A stretch of DNA of 64,000 bases from contig QANZ01037245.1 of NCBI GenBank assembly GCA_003254925.1, positions 7,091 to 71,090 on the forward strand, read 5' to 3'. The DNA comes from Chamaecrista fasciculata. Taxonomy: Eukaryota > Streptophyta > Magnoliopsida > Fabales > Fabaceae. The translations under genes were made by a program, and so were the position numbers. Under the pieces are notes generated by a model. That model was not told the DNA's origin, did no database searches, and saw only the letters and a list, made by a program, of their open reading frames with translations. This document shows positions 1 through 12,209 of this stretch, in pieces; position 1 is the stretch's first letter, and every line of letters begins with the position of its first letter.

Positions 1-557
1 CGGGCACTATTCATCCGACTCCAAAGTCCATTCTTAAGCTCGTTTAATGCGGATTTCTCATGGGTTTTAATTGTTTCATGACACAAATTCATTTTCATGA
101 ATCAATTTCAAAAGATCAAGCTCAAAAACGCCTAGAAAATCGACCAAAAATGAACCCAAGAACCCTAAATCGAACCAAAACGAAATCCACCAAATCAGAG
201 CATTTTTCTCAAAATTTCTTTGCTCAAATTGATTCTTAGGGGCCGAAAATGAGTACCCATAAACTCATTTGTCAAAAGAAACTCCAACAAAGCCGAATCT
301 GAGTCTCAAACCTCCGAAAAACTCAAGCTTTAAAATTTTCGATTTTCTGCCCAAACGAACTTCAATACAGCAAATATGACATGTTATATGTTCATAATAA
401 CAAGAAGAACAAAGTCCCAAAAACGATTTTCGAAAACAAGCAAGAATCAACAGATTCAGGGACCAAAATGCACAAACTCGAAAATCCAGATATGAACAAC
501 AAAGAACATGTTTCAACTCCAAAATTATCAACAACACATCCAGAACAAGAACCAAAA
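1..557. other. Unassigned non-coding DNA at window start
   Basis: I see no recognisable gene here. Short open frames exist on both strands but overlap each other and match no family I know. If the primer-site-like sequence at 558-569 is real, this stretch would be the interior of an LTR element lying on the minus strand, but nothing coding supports that. Confidence 0.4.
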
Positions 558-573
558 GCTCTGATACCAATTG
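558..573 (-). mobile_element. Possible LTR-element primer-binding site and LTR edge (fossil)
   Basis: On the minus strand the sequence reads TGGTATCAGAGC, complementary to the 3' end of plant initiator-methionine tRNA and the usual primer site of many plant copia elements. It is preceded by two bases and then a CA, where an LTR would end. No second LTR or element protein is visible in the window, so this may be a remnant or a chance match. Confidence 0.3.
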
Positions 574-2184
574 ACGGAAATAAATCCAACAGTTACAACA
601 TATATCTACACATTGTGTTGTAGCTGTATGTATGTTGCAATTGGTAGTTGAAAATTCCCTCCACCATACTCCCTTTTGTTAGACAGAGAAAGAAAGAAAA
701 AGCAAACTCTTTTGTTCCTTCCTTTTTTGTTGAATTAAAAAAAAGAAAGAAAGAGGATATTTTTATAAAAGGAAATTAGATTCATTCAATAAATGATCAA
801 GTGGAAGAAATTGACACTTTAAAGTTTAAATATATAGATAAGTTTAACACATTTTTTTTTTAAAAAATAAAAATCCTACTTTTACTTGTTAACTATTCAT
901 TGGTTATTGATTTTTCTAGATAAACCAAGTTTATCAAATAAAAAAAGACTTTTTTTTTTGTTAAGAACACTTGGAGGTGGGGATGTTGAGTAGGACATTT
1001 GTGATAGTGAGTGAAGCAGATGCAATAGATGCTAGTGATAATGATTTTGTATATGCTTTCAGCTAGGGATATCCTCAAGCTTATGGCTCATCTTTGTGTA
1101 TGATGAGATCAACCTTTAATTTGGAATCAATGGAAAATTGAAGTTTAAAGAACAAAGTTCATGTTGAAAGTTAATTCTTAATTCAACTCAGATGAAGAAT
1201 ATGGATAATATCTAAACTTTAAAGTGAAACAGAAAACTCCAGGGAATATCAAAATTAAGATTGGGATAGTAATTCAAGTACATATAGTCTTTATTTTTGT
1301 ATGAAACATCACTATTCTTCTTAAAATACCACTGCAACAAAATTTATGGATAAATATGAGAAGGCCAATCAAAGGCAGAGCATGTAAATGATCCATCAAC
1401 CTAAAAGTAAGGGCCTGCAGAATTTTAAGTGGCTTGGCCCATGAACATGAAATGTGAAAGGGTTCCCACTTCCCAATTTCACAAACCCCACCTGGAATAT
1501 ACGAGTAAATCTATTTTTGAGTCATTGAATTTTTTTCAAAGTTGCAATTTACTCCCTAAATATTGATAATACACATTATAACTTGTAATTTTTTTTACAA
1601 ACATTAATTATTTAGTCTCTGAAACATTATCCATAAGAATTAAATAGTTCATATTTATAAAATAATCATGGGCTAAAAAAGTGTATTTCTAAGACAAATT
1701 TAAGAATTAAAAGGTAGGTTTTCTCGAAAGATAATAAAGCTATTTGAAATTTAAGAAAAAAGTGAATAAAAAAACAATTACACAGGCGCCTGAGAATATG
1801 ATACAATTTTGAACATGATCTAAGTTGGCTCAATTGCTCAGGTATAGTACATAAACTACAAACAGGGTTTCAAAGATGAATTACAACTCAGCCAAACTTT
1901 AACAATGAACGTTTCATCCACTGGTGATACAACAAGAAAAATACAAAAAACAACAATGTCAATATTCCAGGAGAAAATTCTAGATAGACCCATTCTACAA
2001 AAAGAATTGGTAGACCAAACTGGTTGCAAAAGACATATAAGCATATTAAAATGCTTTTCAATATGTCTTGTGTATAAATAATTTGGTTATCAGTTCTTTT
2101 TGCAAATCATGTCTACCCAAGAATTTTTTATGTTCCAGAATGACATTGGAATTCAGATAAGAGAAAGAACAAGAAAGGTCAAGT
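574..2184. other. Intergenic, including KUP12 3' flank
   Basis: AT-rich DNA without a recognisable gene. The right-hand part (about 1850-2184) is directly downstream of the KUP12 stop codon and probably holds its 3' UTR. A short run around 1500-1640 uses the same 'lactsp' style of phrase as degenerate foldback arms elsewhere in the window, but no boundaries could be set. Confidence 0.4.
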
Positions 2185-5100
2185 TCAGACCATATATGTC
2201 ATACCCACTTGAATGATATTGGTGTGAGGTACTTTCATGTTTGCAGTGCCTCCTCTGCAATTTTTTCTCAAGAATGCATAGAAATAATTTATAAACAACT
2301 TCTTGACGAAAAAAGAGTTCTTTTTGGCCCTCACATCCGCATGTCCAAGCAAATAGGTGCATCCAGATTCCATTGCATCTCTAAGGGCTGAAAGCTCATA
2401 TTCAAGACCAGGGTCTTCGTCCTCTGATGGCATATAGCTTGACGGTAATGCCGATGATGCAGCTTCTGGTGCGGTAGTTTCTCCCGAGTTCTGACCACGC
2501 ATCAATGGAATTCGAAGTTCATCGTCAGCCCCATTAGCACCACGATCATCAGAATCCCTCAGTGTGACTGAGATACTATCTGTGTCCTCTGTTAAGTTGC
2601 TTTGCAATTCCAAGGCACTTTCTTGAGCTTCCCTTCTCAAGAATTTCTCTAGGCTTTCGATAAGAAGTTGCTCAAAAGCATGGTGATCTTCCTTCCTCAC
2701 ATCTTTGTAGCCATACCTGGCAACACAGCGAAACATATGGAAATCCTTGGGGCAAATTCTTCGAAATAGGAATCTTTCCTCTTGAGGAACCACCGGGATT
2801 GGGACGTATTTGATGCAGACAAAGACTATAGTAGAGTGAACAGCTGGAAGGCTAAGGAGGAACTGAGCAAAAATAGAGGGAATACCTTGGACAAGCTCAT
2901 TATATAGCAAGCCTATTCCGGGAACTCTTACAGTTCCAAGATTGGAGCCAAGGTCAAGCATCAAGTCCAGTGAGATCTTCTCCCTGACTTCACTTTTGTA
3001 CTTCAATACACTCCCATAGTTCCATGTGTACATCACAGAGAGAAAAAAGGCAGAAAAAGCAAGAGGAAGCCAGCCGCCGTCCAAGACTTTAGATAGGACA
3101 GAGGACATGTAAATGATCTCCACTGATCCAAATACAAGTGGGAAACAACATGCCAAAAACAAGTTGGTCTGCCAGATTAGGAGCATTACAAGAGTCACCA
3201 AGGTGGTGCTAACCATCATGACTCCTACTTCAGCAATGCCTACAGCGGCGATAGATATCAAGTTAGTAGATATACCCAATAGGCCAATAGAAACTAGGTA
3301 CTGGACATGTGTTCTATACGATTTCAACATCATCTGATCCTTTCGAGTTGTACACAAAAATTTGTGGGTTCATGCCATAAACTACTTACGTTCAGCAGAG
3401 CACTTTGGCACCATTAACTATATTAAAGTCAGCTGGCAATATTATCGATATCATGGGAAAGATCAATACAAGACATATGGAGTTTTTCCAACACGTAAAA
3501 CATGCATTTGGGTGCAGAAATGGGAGATAAAATTTAAGTTTTTAATCTGAATATCAGTGTTAATTGCAAGTTAATCAATACTCATCATATGGTCCAAACG
3601 GTCACCCTTGAAGCTAAGAAACAAAAGCGGAAATAAATACTTGTAGAAAAACATGATGGGGAATACATTACCGTATGCATTTGCAATATCAGTAGTGCTC
3701 CGGAAGATGGAAACAACAACTATGCACATGATCATTAGAAAATAGTTCATTACAGGGATGTAAATTTGACCCATTTTCCTTTTCGAAGTGTGAATTATCT
3801 TGAGCCTTGGGAAGCAGCCCAAAGCCATAGCCTGCTTTACACATGAGAATGTAGCAGATATCATTGCTTGGCTGGCAATCATAGCAGCAAGTGTGGCTAT
3901 CACAAATACTGGCCAGAAGAGAGTACCTGTTTCCAACAATTAAGAAACAGATGGGACCAAAATGATTATGATACAGAACACATATCTCTTGAATTGGAGT
4001 TTGAAGGGCAAAGAAACATATGTTCAATTATAAACAGTCATTGTACTGGAAAACCACCTGGAACACAGGCATAGAATATATTTGAGTAAGAACTGGGGTA
4101 CTTCATCAAATAAGCAGCTTGGCCCATATAAGCGAGGAGGAGGCAAGGAAATACCGCACAAGTAAAAGCAATCTGTATAAGCAATTTAATGAAAGAAGCA
4201 ATTTCATTAAGTTAATAAAGGCTTAGTAAAGCAAAATTATGGGTTTATAACAAACCTGTATTGATCGTACAGAAAAATGACCGAGATCAGCAAACATTGC
4301 TTCAGCACCTGAAGAAGAACATATAAGCAAGATGTAAGTTTTTAGTTCTATCTGTTTTCTTCCACTGGAAGGGCTGTTTCGGCGCATCACAAATTTCTCC
4401 TTTAATGGGAAAGCATACATTATTTGTTTTCTAGCGGATTACAAATCTTCCAGATAATGTAAAATTTTATGATATTTTCTAGCGACCTGATATTGTACCA
4501 CATAGTACAGCATGTGGAGGAATTAGAAAAATTGGCAAACTTGATATCAAGTTAATCATCTTTAAAGAGAAAAATTCATCATCGTTTCCTAGGAATGTTA
4601 AAATTGAGATAAATTAACTAATCAAGTCATATATCAACAAATACTAATTTAGTGATCTTGACCAATGAGAGAAAGATATACCTGTAATACACAAAACACA
4701 GCCACCAAGAGCTGACCATGCACGTGTCTTGTTCTTCTTGACGAAAAAATAGATATAAGCAGGATTGAATGCTCTCAAAACACTAATATCATGCGTAACT
4801 ATGTTGTAAATTCCAATAGAACCTAGAGAAAGGAACCACAGAGCAAGAGCAGGGGCAAACAAGAAAGCCACTTTACTGGTACCAAAACGTTGTATACTGA
4901 ACAAAGCCACCAGGACTACAATTGAAATAATGACCACAGCATCTGCAAGTAAGAAACAGAGAGAAAAAATCTAAGCTAATTTGTGTACAATGTTATTACT
5001 GTATTCCACTGCCCTTAGTTCCACAAAATAGCTAAAACCAGCATTCTTGAGGAAACCAAAACCTCAATAGTTGACAAATCAAAAAGTCAGGCAAACAGGG

Positions 5101-7600
5101 CAGCAAAATTTTGGCTTCTCCTTTTTCTAAGCAATAAGAAAAAATATATTAACTATACGCTGTTATCTTAAGGCACACCCAACACATTAGATGAGAAATA
5201 TTATATAAACTTTGATTTCATGGACATTGACTCCAGAAATTTATCTGGAGAAATCTGCAACTTTCTCATTGCAACTTTCAGATATAGCTAGAGATTGGGA
5301 TAAGTATGCATGTAAATGAAGAATCCATGTATTACCTATCTATCAAATGGGAAGTGTCTCGAAATCTCTTCACTAGTCCCCCATCCCCCATTTTGTAAGT
5401 TTTCTTCTTGCTTTCATTTTTTTCCAGTAATTTTTTCAAATAGAAATGAAGGTGAATTCTCGGGGGGAAAAAAGGAGGAAAATGTACTCACTTGTACCAA
5501 TTCCACTTATTTCATCTTGCAAACCACTTATGGCAGACATCACTGCAACAAAGAAGCATATTGATATGATTAAGTCATAATACAAGCAACTTTTTCTTAA
5601 ATATTAGTTCTATTATATGAAAATGAAAAGAATTAAAATTCAGATTCCTTAAAGGGAGTTACAAGTAATAGCAGAAGTAAAAGGTCAATTCAATCAATTA
5701 AACAAAGTCTGGTACCAAATAACAAGGGACCACAGCTGCGAGCCCATTTAGAGAAACCATATATAGTTTGATTGGCCGTTCTGAATTAGCATCTCTCTAA
5801 ACTTATATTAAACAACATTTTCTTTACATAATTACATGAGTTTTCTCATAGTATGTATCAAGAGATCATACCACGCAATTTTAAATAGCCACTATATTGA
5901 TATCAGTGGAACTTCTATTGTTTATTTACTCAGATTTACTATAATGGCTAAAATTAGAATATACATAAATTAAATTATTAAAACTTAAAAGTATTTTCAC
6001 CCGATCAAACTGCCTATGGTGTAACTTCACACAACAGCAATCATCATATGATACAAAACCAATAATTTTCAGGCTATCCAATTGTAGATATATAGTGATC
6101 TTCATTTCTAAAGATATGATTTTTGAACGTTCATTAACTTTAACAAGTCAGATTTAGCAAAAAACGATACAGTGAATTTTCAAAATTTATACTTGTTTTT
6201 TCTTGTCAACAGGATTGCATTACAGGATTTCCTATTTAATAATAATATGCCTATGTACCTGACATTGCGGGGGTTAGAATACCATCTCCAATAATCATGG
6301 ATGTTCCCAGCAGAACCAACAGCAACAAGAGAGTTTTCAAAGTTAAATTACTTTCCAAGGTCTCCTTTATGCTCAGAGCCCTTTCCAGCTCTGGAGTGGG
6401 CAGTTTGAGCTTATAACTAGATATATGTTCATCGGCTTGCTGACGATTCGGGAGCAGATTCACATTTGCATACCTGCATATGAGCGAGTATAGTGCAAAT
6501 GTTCCTCCTACAGGCAAAATCCATCAGTAAATCAAAAACTATTACATAAAATGAAACAATGAGCGAAAGTAAAAAGTCCATAGTGGGAATGTGATTCGAT
6601 TACCTTCTCCATTATCATTTGCCTTAAGAACTATAAATACATACTTTGACAATGGGAGAAGTGCTATTGTGTACATAACTAATGACAACGCCCCCAATAT
6701 ATCAACTTCTGACTCAATTTTAACCTTGCTGAAAACATCGGAAAAGACATAAAGGGGACTTGTTCCCAAGTCACCATATACCACACCAAGCGTCTGAAAT
6801 GCCATTGCAATAGTGGGCCAAAGGGAAAGGTCCTGATTCACAAAAGTACGTATTATAGGTTACAAATAAAGAGTGAGATAACTTCAAAAATAAATCACGT
6901 AGTGGAAATTAATAAAGTTGATTGTCAAACGTTGTAAAGTAAGCATAGGCAAATCTAAATGGTCCACACTCCACAGCAATTATTTTATCACTGTAGTATT
7001 ATCTATGCTACTTTACAGATTCTTCAGTCTTCCATCACTTCCAAAGAAAAACGACAATTGATTGAAGAGAAAAAACAACAAAGTCTTCATAAATGCTCAG
7101 AATTATTGGGTGAATGCATCATATTCATTGCCTTTGGTTTTAATAGTAATAATTAACATCAACAGCCAGTGTACCATCTTTCAACTGTTTACAAATATTA
7201 AAAATTCACTCAGTCAAAATGTTAAAGCATCAAATAATCGAGCTCAACAGTCAACAACAAATACAGAAACAAAAAGGGCATCATCCCTAAACCGCTAAAC
7301 GGAGTTTAACAAGAAAGGATAATACTATTACCGATAATAAATTACCTTGGCGTGATGACCATGACTACCAGCAATTTCCATAGCTTCGACATCAAACGAA
7401 TCAACTCTCTTAGGTTTCTTAACGAGCCTCCTTCTGATTGTACCATATCCCTCAGTACCTTCGTTTTCATTTCCTCTTGACCATGAAGGTCCTTCCCAGT
7501 AAACTTCGGTGCCATCAACCCATCTAGACCCACTACTACTTCCACCACTACTACTATTAAACAATCTCTCACCACTTTCTTCGATCCTATCAGAATCCAT
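2185..7600 (-). CDS. KUP12: KUP/HAK/KT potassium transporter, KUP12-like
   Basis: Predicted 840-aa multi-pass K+ transporter of the plant KUP/HAK/KT family. Coding exons on the minus strand, first to last: 7346-7600, 6604-6832, 6259-6507, 5492-5542, 4682-4942, 4256-4308, 4058-4172, 3672-3926 and 2185-3239. All have GT-AG borders and consistent phase, summing to 2523 bp. The family signature GDLGTSPLY lies at about residues 105-113. [48 protein letters not shown] and the C-terminal [14 protein letters not shown] and GMTYMV follow in the family's order. The N-terminus ([34 protein letters not shown]) matches Arabidopsis KUP12 more closely than other members as I remember them (827 aa there). 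The role is K+ transport across the plasma or an internal membrane; the sequence does not say which. I see no damaged residue or broken exon. Confidence 0.95.
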
Positions 7601-8424
7601 AGATTATTCCACAGCGAAAAAGCCGATTCGATGCTCCAAACAGTTCAATCTTTGTTAGCTCTTGAAAGGGTAAAACATTACCATCAACAGATTCGAATAA
7701 TCTTTGGGATAAAATCTCATGCTTCTTCTGCGAGATTCAAGTATTAGTTGTTTTTCGGTTGAAAATGAAAAGAAAGAAATTCAACTTTTCGCGAGGCAAG
7801 TTGAAGCCGTGAAGAGTGAAGACGACAATCTCTCTCTGAGCTAAAATATGGGACAATGATGAAATGCCTCATGGCAATGAATTTGATGCCCAATAATATT
7901 TTCCGATTTCTGTTTTTATTTTTTCTAGAATGAAATATTGGGAAAAGAAGGTCAAATTACACTTTAGGTCCCATATATTTGGGGTAAATTTCACTTTGGC
8001 CTTTTGTGTTTTCCTTTTAACAATATTAATCTTATATGTTTTCACAAATTTTCACTTTTAATTTCAAACAACTCATATTTTATTAATTTTTAGTTTGAAC
8101 ACGAGTTTTTAACAAGTTTTTTTATTGTCCAATTAAGGTCGTTACTCATTGGTAAATACAATTCAATTGTACCAAAAAATAAACTGTTTATTTTACAATT
8201 AAATGAGTAAAAAAAAGAGTAAAATTGTTTGTATTTTTTTATTCCAAATTTGAATGCAACAAATTCAGAATTATAAATTACTCTTGACGAGTCATTTTTA
8301 GCTTAGTTTGGATTATCAATAAATGAGATTAAATTAAATCTTAAAAAGCATGTTTGAGACAAAAAGTAAAAAATATGAGAATATGTATAATGAATTTTAT
8401 TAAAAATTATAAAGGGTTATATTA
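7601..8424. other. KUP12 5' flank and outer part of a nested foldback
   Basis: From 7601 to about 7870 lies the probable 5' UTR and promoter of KUP12 (minus strand). I see no clear TATA box. From about 7955 the phrases 'cactttaggtccc' and 'tttcactttgg' begin what looks like the left arm of an older foldback. Its right arm may be at about 9000-9060, with the 8433-8992 element inside it. Confidence 0.4.
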
Positions 8425-8432
8425 AAATTTTA

Positions 8433-8992
8433 GGCCAATTCCCTATTTCGGTCCCTCATGTTTGCTCAATTTTTTTTGTCCCTTAGGTTATTTTTCATTC
8501 TGTTTTGCTCCCTCATGTTTGCTCAAGGTTCTGTTTTGGTCCCTCAAGTTTTTTTGGTTCGTTTTGGTCCCTCATGTTTGCTCAAGGTTTTGTTTTGGTC
8601 CTTCAAGTTTTTTTCATTCCGTTTTGATCCCCTATGTTTGCTCAAAGTTCCGTTTTGGTCCTTCAAGTTTCCAAAAGTTTCACTGTTAGTCCCTAAACTC
8701 TTTTCCATCCACTTTTTTCCATTAAAAAAAGGAAAAAAAAACTAACTTTCATCTCCTTACAATTTTGTTCTTTTGTATTAAGGTCCTTCACTTTTATAAA
8801 AGAGCTAAATTGATGGAAGATGAAAGTTAGTTTTTTTTCCTTTTTTTTTTAACAGAAAAAGTGATAGAAAAGAGTTAGGGACTAACCGTGGAACAGTTTA
8901 GAAACTTGAGGGATCAAAACAGAACGAAAAAAACTTGAGAGACCAAAACGGAATTTTGAGCAAACATGAGGGACCAAAATAGGACTTTGGCC
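8433..8992. mobile_element. Foldback element (family C), asymmetric arms
   Basis: Long inverted repeat ending in GGCC on both sides. The outer arms read AATTTTAGGCCAA on each strand. Both arms are built from TTTTGGTCCCTCAAGTTT-like and CATGTTTGCTCAA phrases. The left arm is longer because a roughly 60-base unit is repeated three to four times (8450-8670). The flanking nine bases match at seven of nine positions. It probably is a non-autonomous Mutator-like element. Open frames here on the plus strand are translations of the repeat. Confidence 0.7.
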
Positions 8993-9714
8993 TAAAATTT
9001 ATTTGAAGCATATGGGAGCAAAACTAAAATTTAACCCAAAATGAAAGAAAATACAAATTTAAGGAAATATTCCCATGTTGGTTACTTGTTTTGATTGGAG
9101 CATTGTCTGTGTACTGTGCAGTGTATCATTATCATGTCTTTATTTCTTTAAAAAATATATATATGGTGATAATTAATTAATAATGGAACAAAAATATCAA
9201 TGCAAGACTCTTTACTGTTTTACTTTTATGACAACAAATTAAGACCACATGAAGCAAATCTGGGCAGCCGGGCAACTCTCTTCCTGACCGATGTTTCATT
9301 TGTTAAATAAAATTTTTTCTTTCTTAATCACAATTTGTTGTTGTTAATTTCTTTAGAAACTTTGTCTTTTATATTATATACTTTTGTCTTTTATATTATA
9401 TACTTTTGTATTACAAGTAGGAAAAAAAAAATCAAATGATTGACACTAAATGATAAGGTAGTCGATTATCCCATGTGTTGTGTGGGCACTCTTTGCGTGT
9501 GTCTCTCCCTATCTACATATTATATAACGCAGATGATTACTAAATGCTAATTATTTAATGGTTAAAACGTTAAATTGGTCATAAATAATTTATTTATTTT
9601 AGATTAATCTTATACATTTTTTATAATTTATCAAATTGGTCTCTAATTAATGAATATGATCATATTTATTGATATCAAGCTCGAAACTGACAAATCCAAA
9701 ACTATAAATTATTT
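8993..9714. other. Intergenic AT-rich DNA
   Basis: No gene seen. It contains the likely right edge of an outer foldback (to about 9060) and a short direct repeat near 9366-9408 (TTTTGTCTTTTATATTATATAC-like, two units, last unit variant). Confidence 0.4.
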
Positions 9715-10252
9715 GGTTAAAGGTTCATTTTGGTCCTAAATGTATGGCATAATGTTCATTTTGGTCCATTATGTTTCAAAATGTTCAAATTGGTCCTAAA
9801 TGTTGGTAAAATGTTACATTTTGGTCCAAACTATTGAATATGACTCGTTTCAAATTCAAACGTGATGAGTTTAAAGCTACATATTGTTTTCAAATTTTAC
9901 TTTCTCTATCTAGTTGAGATCGTCAGCAAACGAGGTCAAATCAATTCTAAAAGTAGACTACTCGTTTTATGGTCAAACAAGCAAAGTTGATCATATCTTT
10001 CTCGTTTCAAATTTGAATGTGACGAATTTAGAGCTACGAGTTTCTCTTAACAAGTCCTTTGAACTAGAAATGAGAGACGAGAGAAATATGACTAAATTCA
10101 ATAATTTAGGACCAAAATGAAACATTTTACTAACATTTAGGACCAAAATGAAACATTTTGCTAACATTTAGGACCAATTTGAACATTTTGAAACATAATG
10201 GACCAAAATGAACATTAGGGCATACATTTACGACCAAAATGAACCTTTAACC
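9715..10252. mobile_element. Foldback element (family A), copy 1
   Basis: About 540 bp. It starts GGTTAAAGGTTCATTTTGG and ends with the reverse complement. Phrases such as TTTTGGTCCTAAATGT recur in both arms, one of them repeated in tandem in the right arm. The loop has lines shared with the copies at 14355 and 28798 (CGTTTCATGGTCAAACAAGC-like). Flanks AATTATTT and AATTACTT match at seven of eight bases. Confidence 0.75.
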
Positions 10253-11152
10253 AATTACTTTTGAAGAATATTTTTTTATGTTCTGTTGGAGTCATCAATA
10301 AACAAAGTCAAATTAAATCACAAAAGTGGTTCGCTAGTTTCATCGTCAAACAAGCGAAGTTGGTCATATTTTTCCCGTCTTAAGTTTGAATGCAATTTGT
10401 TCAAAACTATGTATTAACTCTTGAATAGTTCTTTTTTTAGCCAATTGAAATAATTAACAAATGAGGTCAATTCGTGTCTCAAAAGTAGATTTCTATATTC
10501 ATAGGATTTTTCACTTTTAGTCTCAAACATACTTTCGGTGCACGATTTAAGCTCGTTTGTTGACGGTCTTGATGGGGTAGAGAAATAACTATTGATGAGA
10601 TAACTCATAGTTCTAAAATCTCATATGTGAACTTAAAACAAGAGAGATATGACTAACATTACTTGTTTGACTATAAAACAAGCGACCAACCCTTGATGAA
10701 ATAAATTCTCATAATAATAATAATATTTTAAATAAAATTTAAACTGAAATCTCCCCTATAAATACTAGAACAACTATCACTTTAACCAATTAATACTTTG
10801 AAAACATCCTCTTTTTATTTTGGTAGGCTGAAAAACATCTTTTTGTTTTGCTCTACTTTAAAATAATCTCAATAAACAATATTAACAATTACTCAAATAT
10901 TAAAAAGTTTTCAAACCTAGAGTTTTTTTTTTCNCCAAAGGATAGGAAATGATGTATAAAAATGTGATCAACCATTTATTATTTTTGCTTAAAAGAATTA
11001 CTATATCTTAAGCAATCCAAATCTTGAACACTGGATGACCTTTGTATAGAGTTAACTCATCCTATTTTTGCCATTTTCTCTCTTTTTTTTTTTAAAGTGA
11101 TATTAGGAGAGAGAGTCACAAAAAACAAATTGTTACACCAATTTATCTTTTT
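10253..11152. other. Degenerate family A fragment and AT-rich DNA
   Basis: From about 10270 to 10690 the sequence repeats parts of the family A loop (CAAACAAGCGAAGTTGGTCAT and related lines), so this is probably an older partial copy. The rest is AT-rich with no gene. There is a single undetermined base at 10934. Confidence 0.45.
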
Positions 11153-11168
11153 GCATCATTGTTTAATA

Positions 11169-11372
11169 ATTTTTTTTTGGTAAAAGAAAAGTTTAGGTGA
11201 GTTGGGCCCCGGGAGCTCACCAAGGCCAGGGGAGGCCTCAAGACTCTATGAGAGCTTACAGAGGTACTTACAAATCGCCTACCAACAAGGCCCTCACATC
11301 GAAGGTGGGAATCGAACTCACGACCTTGTGAGTTATGAGTCGAGTCCTTACCAATTGGACCAACCTTTGTTG
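11169..11372 (-). mobile_element. tRNA-derived SINE with poly(A) tail
   Basis: Read on the minus strand, it begins with a tRNA-like head. The A-box region is TGGTCCAATTGGTAAGGACTC-like, and the B-box is GAGTTCGATTCCC. A GC-rich body follows and then an A-run (plus-strand T-run at 11170-11178). The element is bracketed by a 16-bp imperfect direct repeat, 11153-11168 and 11373-11388, with three mismatches, as expected for L1-driven insertion. Pol III promoter boxes, tail and target duplication together make the SINE call strong. The family name is not known to me. Confidence 0.82.
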
Positions 11373-11433
11373 GCATCGCTGTCTAATATTTAATTCTTTA
11401 ATAATTAGGATTTTGCATTTCAAAAACACTATA

Positions 11434-11984
11434 GGGTCCGTTTGGTTGGGTTTTAGGTAGGTAAAGGAAAGAGTTTTACAAGGGAAAAATTGTGAGGGAA
11501 AGGAAAAGTAGTTGAGGGAATGTAAAGTAGGTAAAGATTGAAAGTGTTTGGTATAAAAAGGTAGGGGAGGAAAAGTAAAATAGATATAAAAAGAAAATGA
11601 CAAAAATGCCCTTCCCACAACCACCATAAGACCACCGCCGCCGTACACGATGGCCGGCGACGCCGTCAACCGCCATCCAACCCCGTATACGGTGGTCTGC
11701 GTCGCCATCTACGGTGGACGGTGGCCGGCGCCGTCGTCCACCGTCGTTGCCGCCGGCCACCGTCAGGGAAGAAGATGGGACGGGAGTGAGAGGGGTAATT
11801 TAGGAATTCTAACATAATTCCCTAGATAGACTTGGATTACATCAGAAATGTGAAGTAAAGAAAAATGACCTATATAATTTAAATGCCTTTACAGAGCATA
11901 TATTATCATACCAAACACATGAGAATCTTAAAATTTGTGCCACTGTACAATGCAAAGGGCAATTCCAACATACCAAACGGAGCC
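11434..11984. mobile_element. MITE with GG(G/C)TCCGTTTGGT ends and GC-rich core
   Basis: Terminal inverted repeats GGGTCCGTTTGGT and, from the other side, GGCTCCGTTTGGT. TA lies outside both ends, so the element could be Harbinger- or mariner-like. The core from about 11625 to 11790 is strikingly GC-rich (ACGGTGGTCTGCGTCGCC and similar) compared with the AT-rich surroundings, and contains overlapping open frames on the minus strand. It may be captured gene DNA. No protein family was recognised. Confidence 0.6.
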
Positions 11985-12209
11985 TAAATCTTAAGCCATC
12001 CAAATCTCTACCATTGGATGACCTTTGAATGGTGTCAAATCGTCCTACATTCACCACTTTACTTTTTTTATTTAAAGTGATGTAATGAGAGAGCGCCATA
12101 CAAAAAACAAATTCATGCAACTTTCAATATCATTGCCCATAATAGTCTAAACTCTTCCTATAAATTTTCTTTTTCAAATACAAAATTATTAATAAATTAA
12201 TTAATATTT

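Noticed and set aside
8458-8745. Plus-strand open frames with repeated phenylalanine- and proline-rich phrases
   Set aside because: They translate the tandem TTTTGGTCC units of a foldback arm and are not a gene.
11202-11393. Open frames across the GC-rich stretch at 11202-11393
   Set aside because: They fall within the SINE, whose tRNA-like boxes, A-tail and target duplication explain the sequence.
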